Shown: positions 6,486 through 14,920, counted from the first letter of the stretch. The stretch is DNA of 19,984 nt from JAJBWD01 sp041670885 (GCA_041670885.1 JBAXYJ010000021.1:1-19984), one strand, 5' to 3'. A program made the numbers and translations. Notes: generated by a model not told the origin, from the sequence alone.

Positions 6486-7661
6486 CTATCTTTTCAATTT
6501 ATCTATCTGATTTTTAATACCTCTATAAATCATCCAAAGGAATGACATTTTCGGTATTTTATATTTATTTGATTTTGCGTTTGAAATAATATCAACAGCA
6601 AATTCATCTTTAGTTCTCCACTTAATATATCTAAGATCACCCCAATACTTAGATTTATTCTTATAATATATATTTAAATCGAATACTTTATCATAATTAC
6701 CTAGCGTCCCAAGTACATCCAGACTTGTCATAGTACGAATACATTTAAAACATTTCGAACAATTTCTTTTAGTAAACTCTTTTCTTGCTATCTTTGAATC
6801 TACACATACATTTAAATTTTCTTTTACAGTCATAGAATCAGATATATATTTAGTTTTATTAAATCTTGAAACTAACCCACCAAATGAAATCATCTCAAAG
6901 CTCTCTGTCTTTAACGCAATTTCGTTTATTAAATCATAATGAGAACTATCTGAAAAACTTAGTTTAAATTCTTCTATAGAATGCCCTGAGGAATAATAGA
7001 ATGTCGTAATCAAGTTTTGTAAAGCCAGAGCACAAGATATATTACAAAATGTATGTACCTGCTCAAATGAAAATCTGACAAATTCCATTAAATTGGAATT
7101 TAACCATATTAGCGGCAGATTTAATGAGTTGCATGCGGGCTTAACAAATTCTATCTGCTTTTGAAATTCTCTTAATGAATCTTCATATTCTAATCCAAAA
7201 TTTCCAGCATTAAAAAGCACTAAATGTGTCAATCTATTAGAATCAGGTATTTTTAAATCAATATTTCTTAACACAGTATAAAATGAATCCACTCCACAGG
7301 AAATAGCAGTAGCTGCTCCATCAAATTTATTTGATTTTTGATTGGTTGTATACATAGGGTAAATACTAATATTTTCAAATTCAGGATTCATTTTTAGTAA
7401 TGCCGGTATTAAAAATGTGTTAAGTCCATATAGTAATCTTTGGGATACAGGGGATTCTATAGTTATATCAGAATGCATTTTTAGAGCAACAACTATTAGT
7501 CCTAATAAAAAGCCATCTGCTTTATCATCACACAAATATTCAGCATTTCCCTGGGATGTTTCAAAAAATAAAATCTTTTTATATCCATCAAAGTTAATTT
7601 CTGCACTAACACGAGCACTATTCCCTATAATTTCTTTTTTAATAGTTCCAATATTTATCAA
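6486..7661 (-). CDS. Unknown protein with degenerate PP-loop and CxxCxxC cluster
   Basis: 391 residues, no signal peptide and no clear membrane span. An N-type ATP-pyrophosphatase-like loop SCGVDS (121-126) follows hydrophobic context; Cys replaces the first Gly of SGGxDS. Near the C terminus is a compact CSKCFKC cluster (C301, C304, C307) followed by IRTMTSLDVLG. The same layout (PP-loop then C-x2-C-x2-C then RTM) occurs, to my recollection, in uncharacterised proteins of surface-polysaccharide clusters; I know no assigned reaction. Adenylation chemistry on a sugar or substituent is plausible, as for QueC- or AsnB-like relatives, but this is inference. The start is TTG because AGGAGG lies 7 nt before it and no ATG is near. 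It sits between the pyruvyl transferase and the flippase genes, within the operon, and is one of three PP-loop type genes in the window. Confidence 0.78.
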   Translation of the reverse strand: MINIGTIKKEIIGNSARVSAEINFDGYKKILFFETSQGNAEYLCDDKADGFLLGLIVVALKMHSDITIESPVSQRLLYGLNTFLIPALLKMNPEFENISIYPMYTTNQKSNKFDGAATAISCGVDSFYTVLRNIDLKIPDSNRLTHLVLFNAGNFGLEYEDSLREFQKQIEFVKPACNSLNLPLIWLNSNLMEFVRFSFEQVHTFCNISCALALQNLITTFYYSSGHSIEEFKLSFSDSSHYDLINEIALKTESFEMISFGGLVSRFNKTKYISDSMTVKENLNVCVDSKIARKEFTKRNCSKCFKCIRTMTSLDVLGTLGNYDKVFDLNIYYKNKSKYWGDLRYIKWRTKDEFAVDIISNAKSNKYKIPKMSFLWMIYRGIKNQIDKLKR

Positions 7662-7717
7662 TTTAAATCCTCCTATTATCAGATTCTATAAGCATCTACT
7701 AAATTTATGACCTCCTA

Positions 7718-8788
7718 TTATTTAATTTTACATGCATCAGCAAGATCCTTAAATTCAGTCTGCAAATTCAAAGCAGGGAAATCATCCACATTAATATTTA
7801 GTAACAACTCTATATTTTCTTGTAACTTGTCAATTTTATGATCTTTCATCATTTTTATATAGCCTAAATCTTTTATCCATGCATCATAAACACCAGATAT
7901 TTTATGATTTGAATTATCCATAACCACACAAGGTGTTTTGGTTATAGCACAAAAAATCATACAATGCAGCCTGTCTGTTATAACAACTTTACTTCTTTTC
8001 AAAAGATTCCAAAATCTATTTAGTGTATCTTCATATTTTTCAGGGGTGCACTCAGATAAAGATATATTAACAGTATCAGTGAAATAAACATTATGATACT
8101 TCTTGTTAAGAAATTTACGTATATTGTCATACTCTTCCTTTGATAGATTAATCTCCGCATCTTGTCTTAAGCAGCAAATAATACCATTCCTGGTAAACTG
8201 AGTCTCCATTTTATTTAAATATAAAACCATGTCTGGGCAAAAGCCAATAGCTGCTTTAGTAAAACTTTTTTTCATTCTGGTTAATGAATTTTTTTCACGT
8301 GCGAATATATATAAGTTTTTATGTTTATTATAAGTATTAATTGTTTTTTTCAGTCTTTTTTTACCGAAATTAGTATTTGAAAATATCATAGTTTGTGGAA
8401 AAGAAATTATCCTATTATTATGAAAATTTTTAATTACATATCGTCTGGCATCTTCTAAGGATACATATATATCATCCATATTACCGCCGCCTATAATAGT
8501 AATGATATCCTCTGGGGTACAAATACTTTTTAGATTCCTCATATAAGAATATGTTTTTGTGCTTGGTATGATTAGTATTTCATACTGCGGAAAATTCTGT
8601 TCTATGAATTTTTTTTGTGAATAAGTTAGTGCCATATCTCCTAAATTTTGATAATATCCTGCTAAGAATATAATAAATTTCTTTTTATTCTTATACATCT
8701 TAAAATTTTTAATTTTCTCTGGTTTTAAAAATGCACAAATTTCAGACTTAATATTATTTGGTATAATTGATTTTATTTTATTTAGCAT
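7718..8788 (-). CDS. Polysaccharide pyruvyl transferase family protein (EpsI/EpsO-like)
   Basis: 356 residues. The family signature is present at both ends of the fold: GYYQNLGD (44-51), then IIGGGN (98-103), and TDRLHCMIF (271-279), the last being the conserved acceptor/donor-site segment of CsaB/EpsO-type enzymes. These enzymes transfer enolpyruvate from phosphoenolpyruvate to form a pyruvate ketal on a sugar, adding negative charge to the polymer. It is predicted cytosolic, acting on the lipid-linked unit. The sugar acceptor is not predictable. The ATG is preceded by GGAG with an 8-nt spacer. It overlaps the end of the upstream GT2 gene by 11 nt, so translational coupling is likely. Composition is strongly AT-rich like its neighbours. 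Confidence 0.88.
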   Translation of the reverse strand: MLNKIKSIIPNNIKSEICAFLKPEKIKNFKMYKNKKKFIIFLAGYYQNLGDMALTYSQKKFIEQNFPQYEILIIPSTKTYSYMRNLKSICTPEDIITIIGGGNMDDIYVSLEDARRYVIKNFHNNRIISFPQTMIFSNTNFGKKRLKKTINTYNKHKNLYIFAREKNSLTRMKKSFTKAAIGFCPDMVLYLNKMETQFTRNGIICCLRQDAEINLSKEEYDNIRKFLNKKYHNVYFTDTVNISLSECTPEKYEDTLNRFWNLLKRSKVVITDRLHCMIFCAITKTPCVVMDNSNHKISGVYDAWIKDLGYIKMMKDHKIDKLQENIELLLNINVDDFPALNLQTEFKDLADACKIK

Positions 8789-9821
8789 TGATAAATCTCC
8801 TATATTTTACTTTTATTAAATTCTTATATATAAAAATAGTACTATTAATATAATTATGTTTTAATAACCAAAAAATAATTTTATCTTTAAACGTGTGAGT
8901 TTTTATATTATCTATTATTCTCTTAACTTTATAATTTTTCAGCATACTATTTATATAATTAATTTTTTCACGTCTGCAAATTGAGGAAATACTAACTTCT
9001 TTTATTATTGATTTTATAGCCTGTACCAATGATTTCTCAAAGGAATTTTCTATGATTGCTGCATCAATATTCCAACATTCTAAAAGATGCTTCTTTTCTA
9101 TACATGCTCTGATATTTAAGTCAAAGAGATTATTATGGACTATATTACTTAATGTTATTATTGATCTTTGCATATAATGAATATATGACTCATCTATAAA
9201 GTTAATAATTTTAATATTTGTAAGTACTAGTACGTTAAATAAGATATCTTCATATAGGCTTGTATTTTCTTCAAACAATATGTGATTTCTTTTTATTATT
9301 TCTAATCGGTATAGCTTATTCCAAACGTAACCTAAAATTCCTAACAATTCATCATTAATTTTACTGCTTAATGATGAGATTTTATCAACAGAGCAGCATA
9401 TTCTATCAGGTACATAAATGATAGATTTCAAGAAGCAATCATTTTTATCAACATAGACTTTTGTATAACCCCAAACAACAACATCTGAATTATTTTCAAC
9501 TGCTGATAAAACTGCAGTTTTGATTAAGTCAAGTTCCACAAAATCATCACTATCTATAAAGTAAATATAATCTCCTGTAGCTGCTTTTATCCCATCGTTA
9601 CGGGCTGATGACACTCCTGAATTTTTCTTGTGTATGACTTTGATTCGTTTATCTTTTAAAGAATATTCTTCACAAATCCTACCACTATCATCTGTTGAAC
9701 CATCATCAATTAGGATGATCTCCAAATTACTATAAGTCTGATTTATTATTGTATCTATACATTTGTTTATATATCTTTCTACATTATAAATTGGTATAAC
9801 AATGCTTACTAATGGTTCCAT
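8778..9821 (-). CDS. Family 2 glycosyltransferase (EpsJ/EpsH-like)
   Basis: 347 residues with a GT-A fold N terminus: VSIVIPIYNVERYI (5-18), IDDGSTDDS (38-46), the acceptor-side segment NSGVSSARNDGI (67-78) and metal-binding DSDD (90-93). These are standard for inverting GT2 enzymes that use nucleotide sugars and a lipid-linked acceptor at the inner membrane face. The C-terminal ~120 residues are Lys/Ile-rich without recognisable motif and end in basic residues, perhaps aiding membrane contact. The ATG is preceded by GGGGG with a 4-nt spacer. It starts 9 bp after the acetyltransferase stop and overlaps the pyruvyl transferase start, so it is firmly within the operon. Donor sugar and linkage are unknown. 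Confidence 0.92.
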   Translation of the reverse strand: MEPLVSIVIPIYNVERYINKCIDTIINQTYSNLEIILIDDGSTDDSGRICEEYSLKDKRIKVIHKKNSGVSSARNDGIKAATGDYIYFIDSDDFVELDLIKTAVLSAVENNSDVVVWGYTKVYVDKNDCFLKSIIYVPDRICCSVDKISSLSSKINDELLGILGYVWNKLYRLEIIKRNHILFEENTSLYEDILFNVLVLTNIKIINFIDESYIHYMQRSIITLSNIVHNNLFDLNIRACIEKKHLLECWNIDAAIIENSFEKSLVQAIKSIIKEVSISSICRREKINYINSMLKNYKVKRIIDNIKTHTFKDKIIFWLLKHNYINSTIFIYKNLIKVKYRRFINAK

Positions 9822-9830
9822 ATTACCCCC

Positions 9831-10382
9831 TTAATCTACATAACCTATTCCATCTGTTAGATCAGTAATCATTATATTTTTCTTTTCTTCGGTTATGTTC
9901 CTGCGTAATGTATACTCTTCTCCATAAACAGGTCTATTTTTCATTAAACCTTTATTTTTTTCTATATATTCACTTATTGCACAAATTAATTTTGCTGGAT
10001 TTCCTGCATATACACCATTTGAAGGTATATCTTTCGTAACTACACTTCCAGCACCAAGTATCACATTATTTCCAATTGTTATATTAGGTAAAACTATACT
10101 TTCCGCGCCAATAAAAACATTGTCTCCTATTACAACATGTCCAATTTTGGTATAATTTAAAATAAATTTTGTACTTGCATCGTGAGCTAATATATGGACT
10201 CTTGGAGCTAATGTTACATTTTTTCCTATTGAAATGAGCCAGCAATGTGATGGATCAATAATAACTCCATTTGATCTTTTGAAATTATTACCAACTTTTA
10301 ATCCCATCTTAATTAGTTTTTCTGTAGTATATTCTCCTCGTATACGAAACAATACCCTTCTTATAATTTTAATAACAAACAT
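9831..10382 (-). CDS. Left-handed beta-helix O-acetyltransferase (maltose/CapG-like)
   Basis: 183 residues. Hexapeptide coils run through VVIGDNVFIGAESIVLPNITIG (about 83-104) and VILGAGSVVTKDIPSNGVYAGNPAK (about 107-131), a C-terminal signature shared by maltose-, galactoside- and capsule O-acetyltransferases. H67-D68 (within RVHILAHDAS) is the likely catalytic histidine region. It probably acetylates a sugar hydroxyl from acetyl-CoA on the repeat unit. It could alternatively supply the missing EpsM/PglD amino-sugar N-acetylation, but the extra N-terminal domain of that family is absent. The ATG is preceded by GAGGTG. It begins 9 bp after the upstream GT4 stop. The C-terminal tail after residue 135 is long and charged. 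Confidence 0.9.
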   Translation of the reverse strand: MFVIKIIRRVLFRIRGEYTTEKLIKMGLKVGNNFKRSNGVIIDPSHCWLISIGKNVTLAPRVHILAHDASTKFILNYTKIGHVVIGDNVFIGAESIVLPNITIGNNVILGAGSVVTKDIPSNGVYAGNPAKLICAISEYIEKNKGLMKNRPVYGEEYTLRRNITEEKKNIMITDLTDGIGYVD

Positions 10383-10391
10383 GTATACACC

Positions 10392-11513
10392 TCACAATCT
10401 ATCAAACAGTTCTTCCACTGCTTTAACAGTCTTTTCTGTACTGAAATATTTTCCCCTTTCACCAGCCATTTTTTTATAATGTTTTAATAAATCTGGATCT
10501 GCTATCATTTTTTTAATACCTTCATATAATGCTTCTTCATTATTTTCTGTAATAAGTCCGTATTCATTATTATCACCTAACATTTCTTCCATACCGGAAC
10601 ACAAAGTTGTAACAACCGGTATTCCTAAAATCAAAGCTTCTGTTACAGCGGTACTAAAGCCTTCGTTATAAGAGGAGCATACAAACAAATCTGCTTTGCT
10701 AACATATTGATAAGGATTTTCCTGGTATCCTGATAAAGTTACATAATTTTTCAAATTATATAAATCCATGTATGACTTCAGTCTATCCTTATACTCTCCC
10801 TTACCTAATATATAAAGATGAAACTTTTTACCGATTATGTTATCTTTGACAAGTCTATTTATAATTCTTAATAAACGCTCATACCCTTTTTCCTTAACCA
10901 ATCTTCCTACAGTAATCATATTTATGACTTGGCTGGAAAACGTAATGCTTGCTGGCAGCAATCCTAATCCCAGGATTTTTTCTGTCTCCACCGTGTTATA
11001 TAACACATGTATCTTTTCTGTTATCCCTGTTACTTTTGAAAAAGACGCGGCTGCGGTATTTGAAACTCCCACTATTGCATCAAAAGAATGGTATACCTTC
11101 AGTGCTTCATTAAAATTTCGAAATACGGGATGTGTCAGTTCATGCTTGTTAAAAACACATGTATGCTGCCAGGATATCTTCTTAGTTTTTTTATTTGAGC
11201 AGGCTGATAAAATCCTGGCAGTTGCACCTTCTAAATAAGAAATCACTATATCATAATCATCTTTTATACATTTTTTGTAGAGAAATTCAGGAGAAAATAT
11301 TTTTAATATATAGGAATTAGCACGAAATGTGTTTTTAAAAACATACCTATATGTTACATCACTTCTTAAGTACTTTTTATTAACGCCTTCATCAAACAAA
11401 ACAAGTACCGTCAAATCATATTTTTCTCTGTTTAGGTTATTCACTAAATTAACCAGGACTTTCTCTGCTCCGCCATATTTTAAATTATTAATAAAAAACA
11501 GAATTTTCTTCAT
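10392..11513 (-). CDS. Family 4 glycosyltransferase (EpsF-like)
   Basis: 373 residues from the ATG that follows GGGAGG; an upstream TTG four codons earlier would place the ribosome site inside the gene. The N-terminal Rossmann domain has GGAEKVL (14-20), typical of GT4 enzymes acting on membrane-linked acceptors. The C-terminal donor domain has VGRLVKEKGYERLL (about 202-215) and the EX7E pair E284/E292 (in NEGFSTAVTEAL), which bind the nucleotide-sugar diphosphate. It is a retaining transferase expected at the cytoplasmic membrane face. It begins 12 bp after the EpsG-family stop. The order EpsG-like then GT4 swaps F and G relative to Bacillus subtilis, but the content is the same. Donor unknown. 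Confidence 0.93.
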   Translation of the reverse strand: MKKILFFINNLKYGGAEKVLVNLVNNLNREKYDLTVLVLFDEGVNKKYLRSDVTYRYVFKNTFRANSYILKIFSPEFLYKKCIKDDYDIVISYLEGATARILSACSNKKTKKISWQHTCVFNKHELTHPVFRNFNEALKVYHSFDAIVGVSNTAAASFSKVTGITEKIHVLYNTVETEKILGLGLLPASITFSSQVINMITVGRLVKEKGYERLLRIINRLVKDNIIGKKFHLYILGKGEYKDRLKSYMDLYNLKNYVTLSGYQENPYQYVSKADLFVCSSYNEGFSTAVTEALILGIPVVTTLCSGMEEMLGDNNEYGLITENNEEALYEGIKKMIADPDLLKHYKKMAGERGKYFSTEKTVKAVEELFDRL

Positions 11514-11525
11514 ATTCCCTCCCAA

Positions 11526-12629
11526 TCAATGATTAAATATGAATTGATACGGCAGCAGATTAGAATCTATTGGCAGCAGCATCAGCATATAAATCAGGAA
11601 CAATGCATTTGTTGCATATTTAAACAATATTCTGCTTTTTTCTTTAAATAATGTTGAAAATTCTGGTATAAGTAATGCATTAAAAAAAACAAAATAATCA
11701 GAAATTCGTGCAAATATCGTTTGCTTATTAGCAAAAACCATAAACAATGCACACATTAAACTCATATTTATAAAAATATCTATTTTAGGATTATTTTGTT
11801 TCAATTGCTTATAGAAAATAAAAGATATAATTATTGGTATCAATACTACTAAAACTCTTAATATATTTGCACCATTATCAGCATAATTAAATGCACTATA
11901 GTCATTAGCCATTTTCTCCTGTCCAATGAATTTCAAAAAGGCAATAATATGATTCCAAATATTAGGTAGAAATATTAAGGCTAAAATTAATGTACATAAA
12001 GGTACTGTCACAGCTTTAGACCACGCTTTTTTTGTTACAATAAACATAATAGGGATCATCAGCAATGAAGTAGAATGAAACAAATATGCTGCTAAAACAC
12101 AAAACACATATTTAATATATTTTTTATCATACAGCAAAGGATATGCACAGAAACAAATACTACAAGCTATGCTTTGTCTTACCCCATTAAAAGGCCAATA
12201 GTAAGTCATCATTGTAATATATAAAATATTTGTAAACGCAAAATTACTAGAATATTTCCTAAATGTATGTATTACAGGAATATATGTTAACGCTGATAGT
12301 ATATAGTTATAGAAAACAAAATTATCAGGCCAAACTTTATAAATTATTGATGTTAGACCATAAAATCCCCAATCTCTGGTACCTATTAAATCTCTGAAAT
12401 TCATTTTTCCATAAGTAAAATAGTAATGATAATAACTGCCAAAATCAGTTCCTGTTCTCCATCGGAGTGCATATAAACTCATCAATGACAAAAGTATCAA
12501 TGCAGTAAAAAAAGCATTTGGTAATTCCTTTTCTATCTTCAGCTCTTGATTATATTTAACTTCAGATAACATTACAGCTAATATTGACATTATAAGTACC
12601 CAACATAAATTTATAAGATAAACAGCCAT
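11526..12629 (-). CDS. EpsG-family polysaccharide polymerase
   Basis: 367 residues with about 9-11 hydrophobic spans. Conserved EpsG-type residues are seen in RWRTGTDFGSYYHYY (about 56-70) and in WPFNGVRQSIA (about 144-154). The family is the Wzy-like polymerase that joins flipped repeat units on the outer face of the membrane. The ATG is preceded by AAAGGA with a 7-nt spacer. It begins 15 bp after the EpsE-like gene. Having both an EpsG and an EpsK/Wzx-type flippase argues for a Wzx/Wzy-dependent rather than an ABC-transporter route. AT-rich composition matches the surrounding central block. Confidence 0.9.
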   Translation of the reverse strand: MAVYLINLCWVLIMSILAVMLSEVKYNQELKIEKELPNAFFTALILLSLMSLYALRWRTGTDFGSYYHYYFTYGKMNFRDLIGTRDWGFYGLTSIIYKVWPDNFVFYNYILSALTYIPVIHTFRKYSSNFAFTNILYITMMTYYWPFNGVRQSIACSICFCAYPLLYDKKYIKYVFCVLAAYLFHSTSLLMIPIMFIVTKKAWSKAVTVPLCTLILALIFLPNIWNHIIAFLKFIGQEKMANDYSAFNYADNGANILRVLVVLIPIIISFIFYKQLKQNNPKIDIFINMSLMCALFMVFANKQTIFARISDYFVFFNALLIPEFSTLFKEKSRILFKYATNALFLIYMLMLLPIDSNLLPYQFIFNH

Positions 12630-12644
12630 AATTTATTCCTTTCA

Positions 12645-13454
12645 TCAATCCAATTTCAATCTCTTCTTATGTAAATATAAATACAATTCATTAGGCAGCA
12701 GCCAAACAATAATAGGTCTTAGAGCAAAAATACTATACCAAAATGGAAGATTTAACAGCTTTATTGCCAAGTATTTAACATAAGCTTCATTTAATCTTCG
12801 TTTAAAATTCCTCCTATTAGCGGCATTTTGATCATCTCTCATCTTGTAAAGTGGCTGCTGAAAATTATAACCCTTGAAGCCCAGTGCGTACATTTTAATC
12901 CAAAGGTGATAATCTTCAACTTTTAGCAGTCTTTCATCTATGGTATAACCATCTACAGCCTTATACGCTTCTCTTCTTACCATACATGCAGCATGTGCAA
13001 ATGGTGATTCTGCAATAAAGTCTTTCTTCTGCGGGATCTTTTTCGGTCTTCCAAAGCCCCATTCTCCAGTTTCATCAAAATATATCATGGCAGAGCTTAC
13101 TATAGAAAAATCAGGGTGATTATCTAAAAATTCCACTTCTTTTTGAAATCGATATGGCAGTGAAATATCATCTCCGTCCATCCTGGCAATATATTCTCCC
13201 TTTGCATGTGCTAGACATTTATTAAGTGTATAATTTAAGCCCATATTTTTTTTGTTTTTTAACAGCCTAAATTTTTCTGGATATATTTCCCAGAATGCTT
13301 TTGCAATGTTAAGCGTATTATCATTAGAACCGTCATCGCACATTATCACATCAAAGTCTTGATAACTTTGTTTCAGCAATGAATTTAGGCTTGTTTCTAA
13401 TGTTGCTTCACAATTATATATTCCCATAATCACAGATACCCTATGACCCTCCAA
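12645..13454 (-). CDS. Family 2 glycosyltransferase (EpsE-like)
   Basis: About 269 residues. GT-A motifs: VSVIMGIYNCEATL (6-19), CDDGSNDNT (39-47) and RMDGDD (91-96). Sequence from VSVIMGIYNCE through YIARMDGDD, and again YNFQQPLYKMRDD near the C-terminal part, closely matches what I recall of Bacillus subtilis EpsE (YNLQEALYKVRED). EpsE is both a glycosyltransferase and a flagellar clutch in Bacillus. Whether this protein has the clutch function cannot be judged. The start is uncertain: TTG at 13454 has GGGGG at 8 nt and gives an N terminus matching EpsE; another TTG at 13469 lacks a ribosome site. The C terminus is basic with an amphipathic segment. It is followed 15 bp later by the EpsG-family gene. 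Confidence 0.9.
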   Translation of the reverse strand: MEGHRVSVIMGIYNCEATLETSLNSLLKQSYQDFDVIMCDDGSNDNTLNIAKAFWEIYPEKFRLLKNKKNMGLNYTLNKCLAHAKGEYIARMDGDDISLPYRFQKEVEFLDNHPDFSIVSSAMIYFDETGEWGFGRPKKIPQKKDFIAESPFAHAACMVRREAYKAVDGYTIDERLLKVEDYHLWIKMYALGFKGYNFQQPLYKMRDDQNAANRRNFKRRLNEAYVKYLAIKLLNLPFWYSIFALRPIIVWLLPNELYLYLHKKRLKLD

Positions 13455-13560
13455 ATTTATCACCCCCAATTTCTATATCTGAATAGATTTACAGCAGAAT
13501 TTAAATACCCATTACTGTTTCTGTTATAAACTCCATTTTTTACTGATACTTTAAACATTA

Positions 13561-14712
13561 TTAACTACTTTTTAATTTATATAGCATTTCTCTTTCTTTT
13601 AAAATATGTTCAAATAGCATTTTTTGCTCATAATTATCTTTTACAAATTCACAGGCATTTCCCCCCATTTGGGCTCTTAATTCTTTATCTTCAATAAGCT
13701 TTTGTATTCCATTTTCAAGTGCTTTCCAGTTTTTCACCTGGACTGAGATTCCAGTTTTCCCTTCAATAATAGCGTCAACTTGCCCCGGCACATTTGACAC
13801 TATTGCAGGAATTCCCATGGATTCTGCTTCAATTACAACAAGTCCAAAGCCTTCTCGATAACTGGGAGATACAAAAATATCAAGTGATGATAAATATTTT
13901 TCGGTTTCATTTGTCCATCCACAGTAAATAACTTTTGGTTCTTCAAGTGACCAGTGATACAACTCTTTATTAATTGAATTTTCGTTATCAATGGATCCTA
14001 CCAGCATCAATTTGCAATCATTCTGATAAAATATTTCTTTACAGGCAGCAAGCAATTCATTAATTCCTTTATCTTTCGTAATTCGCCCTGTATAACCTAA
14101 TAGAATTGTACTATCTTTTATTCCATATTTATTACGGATTTCTTTCCTCCAAGCATTTCTATGAGAATAATCATATTTCTCCAAGTTAACACCACAGGCG
14201 CTGCCATTCCAGATAACTTTACCTTTTTCTCTGCTATATAATCCTTCATCAATGCTAAAGTTATAGATATTAAAGCTTTCTGCCTCTATATGTGTAGATA
14301 AGCTGCAAATTTTTTTTTCAATCATTTTAAATATCTTACGATAAATTCCTTCAAACCCTACATAACGTATTCCCCACTGGCAGTACAGCCTCACTGGAAT
14401 ATTTGCCATTTTCGCAGAAATACTTGCATAAAAAGCTGCATTCGGAGTAGAATACTGAACTATATCAAATTTTTCTCTTTTAAATATGCCATATAATTCA
14501 CAGATTGAATTAATACCTGATAAACTAATTCCTCTTTTCATTGCAATTGGTATATAATGTACATAATTTGGAATATACTCCCTGAGAGTGCCATCATTAT
14601 TACATATAAAAGTTATATCATAATCCCCATTGTCATGAAGGTATTTAGCTGTTTCTATTAAAAATCCTTTTAAAGTAATTGATATGGTTGTTATAAAGCA
14701 TATTTTTTTCAT
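13561..14712 (-). CDS. Family 4 glycosyltransferase (EpsD-like)
   Basis: 383 residues. It begins MKKICFITTISITLKGFL, which resembles EpsD/CapM-type enzymes with an N-terminal acceptor domain. The donor domain has GYTGRITKDKGINELL (about 206-221) and an EX7E pair E287/E295 (in REGFGLVVIEAE). It is expected to be retaining and to act early on the undecaprenyl-linked acceptor, since it directly follows the phosphoglycosyl transferase gene. I chose the ATG at 14712, preceded by GGTGG with a 5-nt spacer, over TTG at 14724, which overlaps that site. Unlike most neighbours it is separated from the upstream gene by 208 bp holding palindromes and repeat copy B. A 90-bp+ gap follows before the EpsE-like gene. 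Confidence 0.93.
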   Translation of the reverse strand: MKKICFITTISITLKGFLIETAKYLHDNGDYDITFICNNDGTLREYIPNYVHYIPIAMKRGISLSGINSICELYGIFKREKFDIVQYSTPNAAFYASISAKMANIPVRLYCQWGIRYVGFEGIYRKIFKMIEKKICSLSTHIEAESFNIYNFSIDEGLYSREKGKVIWNGSACGVNLEKYDYSHRNAWRKEIRNKYGIKDSTILLGYTGRITKDKGINELLAACKEIFYQNDCKLMLVGSIDNENSINKELYHWSLEEPKVIYCGWTNETEKYLSSLDIFVSPSYREGFGLVVIEAESMGIPAIVSNVPGQVDAIIEGKTGISVQVKNWKALENGIQKLIEDKELRAQMGGNACEFVKDNYEQKMLFEHILKEREMLYKLKSS

Positions 14713-14734
14713 TATTACCACCAATTTCCTTTTA

Positions 14735-14800
14735 TTGGTACACGAACATATGTACCAAACTAAGTAATATCTTTAATTACCAAGGGACCCGTACCAACTT
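14735..14800. repeat. TTGGTA-rich palindromic block
   Basis: A perfect 8-bp inverted repeat TTGGTACA/TGTACCAA with an 8-nt spacer lies at 14735-14758, just upstream of the GT4 ribosome site. About 25 bp further on (14778-14796), TACCAA occurs twice around GGGACCC. The shared TTGGTA unit in three direct and one inverted copies looks like a REP-like or insertion-derived patch. It could also be an operator or an RNA hairpin before the GT4 gene. Confidence 0.5.
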
Positions 14801-14804
14801 TGCA

Positions 14805-14908
14805 TTTAATTTATCAAAATTTCAATACGCCCGCTTCTATAAGTGGATGATCCTATAATTCTGCTTCAGGTTGGGCAGACTCCCAATCTGAAGACCGGAT
14901 GCTTAGTT
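14805..14908 (-). repeat. ~104-bp structured intergenic repeat, copy B
   Basis: Second copy of the element at 3482-3584, same orientation, 12 bp after the phosphoglycosyl transferase stop codon. Hairpin 1 (14864-14893) has a perfect 6-bp outer stem CTTCAG/CTGAAG, a 1x1 mismatch and a 5-bp inner stem TTGGG/CCCAA with a 6-nt loop. Hairpin 2 is at 14830-14847. The final AT-rich segment TTTAATTTATCAAAATTTCA is identical in both copies. The compact hairpin ending in a short AT-rich flank resembles right ends of IS200/IS605-type elements (inference from memory). An mRNA-processing or antitermination role is an alternative. Confidence 0.8.
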
Positions 14909-14920
14909 CACTTCTATTAT

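Noticed and set aside
13460..13558. 32-codon minus-strand frame between the EpsD-like and EpsE-like genes
   Set aside because: It starts 2 nt after a stop codon with no ribosome binding site, and has no recognisable sequence. It just fills a 106-bp gap.
3482..14908. CRISPR array
   Set aside because: Only two repeat copies 11 kb apart, each ~104 bp with internal hairpins and no spacers.
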